Source: Novosphingobium sp.
Lineage (GTDB): Bacteria; Pseudomonadota; Alphaproteobacteria; Sphingomonadales; Sphingomonadaceae
DNA length: 5,766 bases
Assembly (NCBI GenBank): GCA_027490345.1
Contig: JAIXYF010000358.1
Coordinates: forward strand, 1-5,766
Direction: 5' to 3'
Of the stretch, positions 1-5,289 are shown in pieces. Within the stretch, counting starts at the first letter, position 1, and each line of letters starts with the position of its first letter. The notes beneath the pieces were generated by a model that saw only the letters and a program-made list of their open reading frames with translations, did not search any database and was not told where the DNA came from. The translations under genes and the position numbers were made by a program.

Positions 1-1
1 G

Positions 2-688
2 CCGGAAAATGCCAGCGCGCTGCAGATGGCACTCTACTGGAAAAACTGGGACGCGGCCGAGCAATTGGTCAGGCTGGGCGGCGATCTGGCCGAGTTCGAC
101 CGCGAAGGCCGGCGGCCGCTTCACGTCGCGGCGGCAGCAGGGCAGAGCGGGCTGGTTGCCGCGCTGCTGGAACGCGGGGCCGATCCCGATGCGCTTTCGG
201 GGCCATCGAAAATCACGTGGGTGACCGAGGCCAACTTCGGCATGCCGCCCCCACCGGTGCAGCCGACGACCGCGCTGATGATGGCAGCCGCCTCCGGGCA
301 GGCCGATGCGATGTGGCAACTGGTCCGCGCCGGGGCCAATGAACATTTTGTCGATGGGGCCGGGGTCGATCTGGTGCTTGCAGCCGTTCAGGGGCGCAAT
401 GCCGCCGCGCTGGCGCTGGCGCTCGATCTTGCGGGAGACCGGCACGGCGCGGCCAATGTGGCCGACAAGGCGAAGAGCACCGCGCTGCACCGGCTGGCGG
501 GCGGGCCGTTCTTCCCCGAGCTTCCCGCCATGCTGCGCGTGCTGGCCGCCAAGGGCGCGCGGGCCGATATCCCCGATGCCCGAGGCAAGACGGCGCTGCA
601 GATCCTGGCTGACGGACTTGCCACGGTGCAGGCTGCGTTTCATGAAGTCTATCCCGCCGCGAAAGCCGGTCTCGCGCTTTCGCACTGA
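2..688 (+). CDS. Ankyrin-repeat protein, C-terminal part (5' end outside window)
   Basis: The frame is open from the first bases of the window, and the residues before the first ATG (at 26) already read as ankyrin sequence (NASALQMALYWKN), so the gene starts upstream. The visible 228 residues contain about five ankyrin-like units. The clearest are GRRPLHVAAAAGQSGLVAAL (fragment residues 36-55, followed by LLERGADPDA), TTALMMAAASGQADAMWQLV (89-108, followed by RAGAN), STALHRLAGG (159-168) and GKTALQILADG (195-205). A Pro-rich insert with MPPPP (81-85) separates two repeats. Ankyrin repeats bind proteins and have no catalytic residues of their own. The stop is followed after 27 bases by the cytochrome c' gene, so co-transcription is likely. 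Bacterial ankyrin proteins of this loose type can be periplasmic, but the N-terminus that would carry a signal peptide is not seen. Partner unknown. Confidence 0.88.
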   Translation, partial: PENASALQMALYWKNWDAAEQLVRLGGDLAEFDREGRRPLHVAAAAGQSGLVAALLERGADPDALSGPSKITWVTEANFGMPPPPVQPTTALMMAAASGQADAMWQLVRAGANEHFVDGAGVDLVLAAVQGRNAAALALALDLAGDRHGAANVADKAKSTALHRLAGGPFFPELPAMLRVLAAKGARADIPDARGKTALQILADGLATVQAAFHEVYPAAKAGLALSH

Positions 689-715
689 TTTTTCGTTGCA
701 GAAGGATCCCTGCCG

Positions 716-1177
716 ATGACCCGAGCAAGACCGATGCTGATGATGGCCGCAAGTGCTGCGCTGGTGGCTGGCGGCGCCTTGGCTGCCGCTGCTACACCTG
801 CCGAGACGATTGCCGCGCGGCAGGCCAGTTTCAAGAAGATGGGCGGCGCGATGAAGGCGCTGAAGGACGAGCTTGGCGGCGGGGCTGACAAGGCCAAGCT
901 GCTGGCGGCGGCGCGCACGCTGGCGTCCACAGCGCGGGCGCAGTGGGTGCTGTTCACGCCGGGCACCGGGCCGTCGTCGGGCGTGAAGACCGATGCGCTG
1001 CCGGCCATCTGGACGCAGAAGAGCGCCTTTGATGCTGCCTCCGCCAAGCTGGTGGCCGAGGCGGACAAGCTGGTGGGGATTGCCGGTTCGGGCAATACGG
1101 CGGCGGTTCTGGCCCAGTTCAAGGTTGTTGGCGGCACGTGCGCTGCCTGCCACCGCCAGTTCCGTGCCGACGAATAG
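716..1177 (+). CDS. Class II c-type cytochrome, cytochrome c' family, secreted
   Basis: This 153-residue protein has a signal peptide (basic MTRAR, hydrophobic stretch 7-26, Ala-rich cleavage region near 23-26), leaving a mature chain of about 127-130 residues, normal for cytochrome c'. The haem site CAACH (C142-H146) is near the C-terminus, as in class II cytochromes, and His146 is the expected proximal ligand. Arg150, four residues after it, matches the arginine near the proximal haem face in known cytochromes c'. The N-terminal helix has the family RQ (35-36). Three residues on, where low-spin relatives carry a Met ligand, there is Phe39, which suggests a five-coordinate, gas-binding haem (inference). 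WVLFTPGTG (77-85) and ALPAIW (94-99) also fit the family. AAGGA at 702-706, 9 bases before the ATG, is a good ribosome binding site. The protein should act in the periplasm as a NO binder or electron carrier. Confidence 0.92.
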   Translation: MTRARPMLMMAASAALVAGGALAAAATPAETIAARQASFKKMGGAMKALKDELGGGADKAKLLAAARTLASTARAQWVLFTPGTGPSSGVKTDALPAIWTQKSAFDAASAKLVAEADKLVGIAGSGNTAAVLAQFKVVGGTCAACHRQFRADE

Positions 1178-1184
1178 GCCCGCC

Positions 1185-1871
1185 ATGAGCAGCCAGCCCG
1201 AAACCCTTCCGGACAAAGTCAAGGTGTGGGACCCGTTCGTGCGGGTGTTCCACTGGAGCATGATCACGCTGTTTGCCATTGCCTGGTGGAGCGGCGAGAA
1301 CCACGACATGGATCGGCACCAGCAGGCCGGTTACGCGATTTTTGCTCTGGTTGCCTTCCGCGTGTTTTGGGGCTTTGCAGGCGGGCGCACCGCGCGCTTT
1401 GCGCAGTTCCTCAAAGGTCCGGGCGCGATTTTGACGTATGTGCGGACGCACGACCCCGAGGCCCCTTCGGACGGACACAACCCGCTGGGTGGCTGGAGCG
1501 TGGCGGCGCTGCTCGGCGTGATCAGCGCGGTCACGCTGGCGGGTCTGTTTGCGGTCGATGTCGACGGGATCGAATCCGGCCCGCTGGCGGATTGGGTCAG
1601 CTTCGATGCCGGGCGCATGGCATCGCAGTGGCATGAAGGCGTGTTCAAGGCGGCGCTGGCGGTGATTGGCCTGCATATTCTTGCGATCAGCTATTATCAG
1701 GTGCTCAACGCGAACGATCTAATCGGGCCGATGATCACCGGCTGGCGTGACCGGGCCAAAGGCGAGACGACGCCGGATGTGCAGTGGTCGCCGATCATGG
1801 CCCTTGCCGGGATTGCCGCCGCAGGCGCGCTCACCTTTGCGGTGATGAACGGCCTGCACTTGGCGGATTAG
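1185..1871 (+). CDS. Cytochrome b561-family membrane protein (b-type cytochrome)
   Basis: The 228-residue inner-membrane protein resembles the dihaem b-type cytochrome subunit family related to Ni/Fe-hydrogenase cytochrome b. It opens with the family signature VWDPFVRVFHWS (14-25) and continues with GYAIFALVAFRVFWGF (49-64), GHNPLGG (97-103), QWHEGVF (149-155) and LHILAIS (163-169). Hydrophobic segments lie at about 22-36, 48-65, 104-124, 153-172 and 204-223. His23, His45, His150 and His164 are the likely haem ligands. Such proteins pass electrons between quinone and a periplasmic c-type cytochrome; the partner is probably the gene just upstream, whose stop lies 7 bases before this ATG. AGG at 1176-1178 overlaps that stop and is the only ribosome binding site, so translational coupling is likely. 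The in-frame ORF can be extended upstream to 993, but only through out-of-frame cytochrome c' sequence. The stop codon overlaps the convergent phosphoribosyltransferase gene. Confidence 0.92.
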   Translation: MSSQPETLPDKVKVWDPFVRVFHWSMITLFAIAWWSGENHDMDRHQQAGYAIFALVAFRVFWGFAGGRTARFAQFLKGPGAILTYVRTHDPEAPSDGHNPLGGWSVAALLGVISAVTLAGLFAVDVDGIESGPLADWVSFDAGRMASQWHEGVFKAALAVIGLHILAISYYQVLNANDLIGPMITGWRDRAKGETTPDVQWSPIMALAGIAAAGALTFAVMNGLHLAD

Positions 1872-1879
1872 CCGCCAAG
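1859..1879. terminator. Bidirectional hairpin spanning both convergent stop codons
   Basis: CTTGGCGG (1859-1866) and CCGCCAAG (1872-1879) form a perfect 8-bp GC-rich stem with the 5-base loop ATTAG. The loop holds the TAG stop of the b561 gene (1869-1871) and, on the other strand, the TAA stop of the phosphoribosyltransferase (1870-1868). Neither strand has a T run after the stem, so it is not a textbook intrinsic terminator. It may still act as a bidirectional 3'-end stabiliser or a weak terminator. The structure is seen directly; the function is inferred. Confidence 0.5.
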
Positions 1880-2401
1880 CCGTTCGGGCACGGCCTGCGC
1901 TTCTTCGGCCAGCGTCTCGGCAGTCATGACTGCTTCCCACGGGAACACGAACCAGCGCTTATCCTCGGCGCGGTCGATCACTTCGGCGGTGTAATCCACC
2001 CGCGCCTTCGAACGGCAATTGTCCTTGAGCACGGCAAAACGCAGATTATCCGGGTTGCAGCCGTTCTCCGCCAGCAGATTGCGGATGTAGACAATGGTGC
2101 CGCCACTGTCGTTGATATCGTCGACGAACAGCAGCTTCGTGCCTGTGGTGGACTTGTCTGCAACTTTGCCGAGCAGTTCGTCGGCGAAGCCAGGCACCTT
2201 CGACGAATGGTCAATCGAGAGCATCGGCACTTGCAGTTCGTGGCTGATGTAGACCGCCGGAACCAGCCCCCCGCGCCCGATGCCGATGATGAAATCCGCC
2301 TTCCAGCTATCGCCTGCCAGGAGCCGCGATAGCTTGCGCACGCTGCCGAGGAAATCTTCGTAGGGAATGTAGTTCAGTACGGGGGCAGCGGTCTTGGTCA
2401 T
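1868..2401 (-). CDS. Phosphoribosyltransferase, probably purine salvage (hypoxanthine/xanthine type)
   Basis: The 177-residue cytoplasmic type I phosphoribosyltransferase has the PRPP-binding motif LLFVDDINDSGGT at 90-102, with the paired acidic residues D94 D95. The preceding loop FIIGIGRGGLVPAVYIS (37-53) is typical of purine-base enzymes that bind pyrophosphate. WFVFPWE at 150-156 is a C-terminal feature of small purine phosphoribosyltransferases that resemble the xanthine/hypoxanthine enzymes. The reaction would be base plus PRPP to nucleoside monophosphate plus pyrophosphate; which base cannot be read from sequence. GGAT lies 6 bases before the ATG as a weak ribosome binding site. The gene follows the LysR gene after 70 bases on the same strand and may be co-transcribed with it. 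Its stop overlaps the convergent b561 stop by 4 bases. Coupled to the deaminase across the regulator, it would capture deaminated purine bases. Confidence 0.88.
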   Translation of the reverse strand: MTKTAAPVLNYIPYEDFLGSVRKLSRLLAGDSWKADFIIGIGRGGLVPAVYISHELQVPMLSIDHSSKVPGFADELLGKVADKSTTGTKLLFVDDINDSGGTIVYIRNLLAENGCNPDNLRFAVLKDNCRSKARVDYTAEVIDRAEDKRWFVFPWEAVMTAETLAEEAQAVPERLGG

Positions 2402-2416
2402 GGCAGATCCGTTCAG

Positions 2417-2470
2417 CGGGCAACAAGGCGCATGGGGTTACCGGTTCGGCGCGCAGACCGCAATTGCCCG
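2417..2470. repeat. 7-bp inverted repeat framing the LysR-phosphoribosyltransferase gap
   Basis: CGGGCAA (2417-2423) and TTGCCCG (2464-2470) are perfect inverted copies separated by 40 bases. They fill most of the 70-base gap between the LysR stop and the phosphoribosyltransferase start. Between them, GGTTACCGGTT at 2436-2446 is also self-complementary. In the minus-strand transcript this could fold into a long-range stem, act as a weak terminator after the regulator, or mark a regulator site. No T run follows. The role is unknown. Confidence 0.3.
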
Positions 2471-2471
2471 G

Positions 2472-3419
2472 TCACGGCGTTTTCAACCTGAGTTGCGGGG
2501 TGCCCTCCGCAGCGGGGGAGGCCAGCTGGCCAAACGCGCTCTGGATTTCTCCCAGCACGATATCGGCGGCATAGCTGGGTGGGCGCGCGGCGGCGGTGCA
2601 CAGCGCCAACGTCATCGGGCGCAGCAGAGGATCGGAAATGCGGGTGAACGAGAGCTGACCGGCGCGCACTTCGGTCACCACATCGAGCGAAGTGAGAATC
2701 CCTATGCCAACCCCCTCCAGCACGAGGCTGGTGATCATCTGGATGTTGTCGCTGGTCGCCTTGCGGTCGAGCATCAGCTGCGTGGTGCCTTCCAGCACGG
2801 CGATCTGCTGATAGACCGCAAGCGGGCTGGAGGGCACGACCACCGGAGAGCCCTGGCAGGCGGAGAAGCGTGCTTCGGCCAGCTGCCCGAAAGGATGCCC
2901 GACCGGTGCGATGAAGCCGAGGTGGATATCCACGAACGCGCGCACGATGATGTCGCGGTAGGATTCAGGGCCGAAGAACACGCCGAAATCAACCTCGCCG
3001 GTCGCGATCATGCGGCGCACCTGATCGTTCGCCGCCACCTTCACCTCTATGGTGATGCCGGGGTAGCGGCTTTGCAGCGCATGGATTGCGGCGGGGATCA
3101 CACCCTTGGCCAGCGCGTCGATCACGGCGATTTCCACATGGCCGCGCTTGAGCCCGCGCAAGTCCTCGATCTGTGCGCGCACTTCAGCCAGGCTCTTGGT
3201 CCAGCGCCCGCCCGCAGCCATCATGATCTCGCCCGCCGCCGTCAGCCGGAGGCCCGTGGGCAGGCGCTCGAACAGCGGCATGCCGAGTTCGGACTCGACA
3301 TTGAGGATCTGGCGGTCGATCGCGGAAGCGGAAACGTTGAGTTCGTCCGCCGCCTTGCGGATCGAGCCGAGGCGGCCGACAGCCAGGAAATAGCGCAGGA
3401 AGCGGGAGAATGCTGGCAT
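2472..3419 (-). CDS. LysR-type transcriptional regulator
   Basis: The 315-residue protein has the LysR layout: a winged helix-turn-helix at about 4-62 (FLAVGRLGSIRKAADELNVS, with ASAIDRQI and GMPLFERLPTGLRLTAAG), a linker helix, then a two-lobed effector domain from about 92. LRRs of this length normally act as tetramers on a divergent promoter. The start at 3419 is chosen because the family begins a few residues before the first helix and AGGG lies 9 bases upstream on the minus strand; the ATG at 3464 has no ribosome binding site, and the longest ORF runs back into the deaminase gene. Divergent placement from the secreted deaminase and linkage to a phosphoribosyltransferase make a purine or nucleoside effector plausible (inference). 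Three TTGCAA boxes lie in the shared upstream region. The abbreviation LRR here means LysR-type regulator. Confidence 0.93.
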   Translation of the reverse strand: MPAFSRFLRYFLAVGRLGSIRKAADELNVSASAIDRQILNVESELGMPLFERLPTGLRLTAAGEIMMAAGGRWTKSLAEVRAQIEDLRGLKRGHVEIAVIDALAKGVIPAAIHALQSRYPGITIEVKVAANDQVRRMIATGEVDFGVFFGPESYRDIIVRAFVDIHLGFIAPVGHPFGQLAEARFSACQGSPVVVPSSPLAVYQQIAVLEGTTQLMLDRKATSDNIQMITSLVLEGVGIGILTSLDVVTEVRAGQLSFTRISDPLLRPMTLALCTAAARPPSYAADIVLGEIQSAFGQLASPAAEGTPQLRLKTP

Positions 3420-3534
3420 TACGAGTGACCCTGCCTCATTTTTGCAACGCAATGCGCGATTCATTGCAATTGCGTGATACGGGTCTAGGTCATATCGACG
3501 CTGCATTGCAACAATCGCATCGAGGCACGAGCAC
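3420..3534. promoter_or_regulatory. Divergent regulatory region with three TTGCAA boxes
   Basis: The 115-base gap between the LysR and deaminase starts contains three TTGCAA palindromes at 3442-3447, 3464-3469 and 3506-3511. Their start-to-start spacings are 22 and 42 bases, close to two and four helical turns. The middle one is within ATTGCAAT (3463-3470), which overlaps GCAATTGC (3466-3473). An inverted repeat GCAATG-N7-CATTGC spans 3449-3467. LysR regulators typically bind interrupted dyads in exactly such divergent regions, so these are candidate operators. No convincing -35/-10 pair was found for either direction. Confidence 0.5.
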
Positions 3535-5097
3535 ATGGCAGGGGGCAAATGGGGAGCAGCAGGAGGCGCGTTGAGCGCAGCGCTGCTGGTCCTCGCGCCC
3601 GTGCCCTTGCCTGCGCAAACCGGGTCTGCCGCGCTTGATGATCCCGCGCGCGAAGCTGCCGTCGCTCGTCTGATCGAAACGGCCCGCACCAGCCCGCCCG
3701 CCTTGCGCGTGCTGCTGCGCGGGATGCCCAAGGGCGGGGATCTTCACAATCACCTCGCCGGGGCGATCTTTGCCGAGGATTTCCTCGCCTGGGCCGGGGA
3801 GAAGGGGTACTGCGTCGATCCTGCAGGGTTGACGGTGGTGCCGCCGCCATGCCCGGCCGAACGGACGATCGAACGCTTCGCCGCAGCCGACGAATTCGGC
3901 ATGGACCGGCTGATCGATGCGATGTCGACGCGCGGTTTCCAGCGCGGGGTGGGGCAAAACGATGTTTCGGGCCATACCCAGTTTTTCCGCTCATTCGAAC
4001 GGTTCGGGCCGATGGGCGGCGAGACGGCGAACATGCTGACGGCGGTGCGGCGGATCGCAGCAGACAACACGCTTGGCTATCTGGAACTGGATCACAACAC
4101 CAATACGCTGGTTTCGGTGGTGCGGGCGGCAGGCGAGGCGTCGATTGCCGAGGCTGAACTGGCCGCAGTGCTTGCCAGCGAGGCTAACGCTTTCGCCGCG
4201 CTTGTGCCCAAGGCCCGCGCCGAGCTTCATGCTGATGAAGCCGCTTCGGCCAAGGCCATGGGGTGCGGTACACCGGCTGCTGAACCTGGTTGTAAGGTGG
4301 CGGTGCACTATCTGTTTCAGGCCCTGCGCGCGCTGCCGCCCCGGCAGGTCTACCGTTCGCTGATCCTCGGCTTCATGATGGCAGATGCCGATCCGCGCTA
4401 TGTCGGGGTCAATATCGTGATGCCCGAGGACGCGTGGCTGGCGCGGCGCGATTATGGCCTGCACATGGCGATGATCCGCGTTCTGGCGGCAAAGTATCCT
4501 CGCGTGAAGCTGACCCTTCATGCCGGCGAGGTGGCGTTGGGGCAGGTGCCGCCGCAGGACCTGAAGGACCATATCGCGCAGGCTGTTGCCGTCGGCGCAA
4601 AGCGCATCGGGCATGGCACCGGGATTGCTTTCGAAAACAAGGCCGAAGACACCATGGCGCGCATGGCGAAGGAGGGGATCGCGGTTGAGATCAACCTCAC
4701 CAGCAATGCTGTGATCTTGGGCGTGAAGGGCGCAGACCATCCGCTTTCGCTCTACCGCGCACATGGCGTGCCGGTGGTGCTTTCGACCGACGATCAGGGT
4801 GTGCTGCGCTCCGACATGACCAATGAGTATGTCCGCGCCGTGCGCGAACAAGGGCTGACTTATGGCGATCTCAAACAGATCGCCCGGGCGGGGCTGACCT
4901 ATTCGTTCGTGCCCGGCGCGTCGCTTTGGTCCGATTCGGTGAAGCGGATGCCCGTGTCATCCTGTGCTGATTATACTACATCTTCGTGCGCCAAGTATCT
5001 GGCGAATAACGAAAAGGCCCGCCTGCAGGCGGATCTTGAACAGCAATTTGCAACTTATGAGGCCGAGCGTCTGGCGAGGGCAGGGAAGGTGCCTTAA
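3535..5097 (+). CDS. Secreted adenosine deaminase-family enzyme (long, ADGF/ADA2-like size)
   Basis: This 520-residue protein has a signal peptide (hydrophobic 8-25, probable cleavage after LPA at 27) and the metal-dependent deaminase signature set. These are HNH at 71-73 in GDLHNHLAGA, HAGE at 329-332, GHG with His360, the SN of 390-391 and the paired aspartates D419 D420 in LSTDDQG. They match the zinc ligands and catalytic acid/base of adenosine deaminases (H, H, H, D as ligands, E and H catalytic). It is about 150 residues longer than cytoplasmic adenosine deaminase, as in growth-factor-type secreted enzymes. All six cysteines sit in three local pairs (93/106, 244/253, 477/485), fitting periplasmic disulfides. 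GAGG at 3522-3525, 9 bases before the ATG, is the ribosome binding site. Expected reaction: adenosine (or a related 6-aminopurine compound) to inosine plus ammonia. The true substrate is uncertain. Confidence 0.9.
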   Translation: MAGGKWGAAGGALSAALLVLAPVPLPAQTGSAALDDPAREAAVARLIETARTSPPALRVLLRGMPKGGDLHNHLAGAIFAEDFLAWAGEKGYCVDPAGLTVVPPPCPAERTIERFAAADEFGMDRLIDAMSTRGFQRGVGQNDVSGHTQFFRSFERFGPMGGETANMLTAVRRIAADNTLGYLELDHNTNTLVSVVRAAGEASIAEAELAAVLASEANAFAALVPKARAELHADEAASAKAMGCGTPAAEPGCKVAVHYLFQALRALPPRQVYRSLILGFMMADADPRYVGVNIVMPEDAWLARRDYGLHMAMIRVLAAKYPRVKLTLHAGEVALGQVPPQDLKDHIAQAVAVGAKRIGHGTGIAFENKAEDTMARMAKEGIAVEINLTSNAVILGVKGADHPLSLYRAHGVPVVLSTDDQGVLRSDMTNEYVRAVREQGLTYGDLKQIARAGLTYSFVPGASLWSDSVKRMPVSSCADYTTSSCAKYLANNEKARLQADLEQQFATYEAERLARAGKVP

Positions 5098-5128
5098 GAC
5101 CGTAATACGCTTCGCCACTTTGGTGGCA

Positions 5129-5134
5129 TATAAA
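5129..5134 (+). promoter_or_regulatory. Possible -10 element for the TonB-dependent receptor
   Basis: TATAAA at 5129-5134 differs from TATAAT at one position and stands out in a GC-rich gap. It would give a start near 5141 and a leader of about 149 bases. No good -35 lies 16-18 bases upstream, so an activator or a different sigma factor would be needed if it is real. A 5-bp hairpin GCCAC-TTTG-GTGGC at 5114-5127 abuts it. Confidence 0.35.
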
Positions 5135-5140
5135 AGCGGG

Positions 5141-5289
5141 GCGCCCGGCCCAAGGGGATGCTGCAGTGCGGCATTGCGGCAGGGAAGACATCCGGTGGTT
5201 TGCAGGAGAGGCGCGGTTCAACCACGCGCAGTTCGGTCGCCGCACAGGCAGGGCCGAAGTGCCTTTTGCATCCACAGGGGGTTACCAAC
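5141..5289 (+). ncRNA. Foldable 5' leader of the TonB-dependent receptor mRNA (candidate cis-regulatory RNA)
   Basis: GGATGC (5156-5161) can pair with GCATCC (5268-5273), closing a domain that ends two bases before the ribosome binding site AGGGGG (5276-5281). Inside it lie three local hairpins: 5163-5177 (5 bp with one G-U); 5211-5229 (GCGCG/CGCGC plus one pair beyond a bulge); and 5232-5258 (TTCGGTC with GGCCGAA, then GCC/GGC, 10 pairs including one G-U). An alternative stem AGGCA (5246-5250)/TGCCT (5260-5264), followed by TTT, excludes the third hairpin and looks like a weak terminator. I recognise no known riboswitch class. The pairings are read by eye; the regulatory role is inference. 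Confidence 0.35.

Noticed and set aside
26..688. ATG at 26 as start of the ankyrin gene
   Set aside because: The frame is open to the window edge and the residues before it already fit an ankyrin repeat, so this is an internal Met.
2394..3428. Long + strand ORF opposite the LysR gene (344 codons)
   Set aside because: It is an antisense shadow in GC-rich DNA. The minus-strand frame has a complete LysR domain order, while this one has Arg/His/Gln-rich sequence with no recognisable domain.
3420..3731. N-terminal extension of the LysR protein up to 3731
   Set aside because: It would overlap the deaminase signal peptide region, adds low-complexity sequence before the helix-turn-helix, and lacks a ribosome binding site; 3419 has one.
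3991..4851. Long minus-strand ORF opposite the deaminase (286 codons)
   Set aside because: It lies wholly inside the deaminase, whose catalytic motifs are all in the + frame; the antisense product is His/Arg-rich and resembles nothing known.
5114..5127. Hairpin GCCAC-TTTG-GTGGC after the deaminase as an intrinsic terminator
   Set aside because: The stem is only 5 bp and is followed by ATATAAAAG rather than a T run; it may be incidental to the promoter-like TATAAA beside it.
5205..5273. Glycine-riboswitch-like words GGAGAG (5205) and GCCGAAG (5253) in the receptor leader
   Set aside because: The flanking conserved parts of the glycine aptamer (GGAGCAA and CAGGCAAAAG type segments) are missing and GGAGAG has no matching CTCTCC-type partner, so the words are probably chance.
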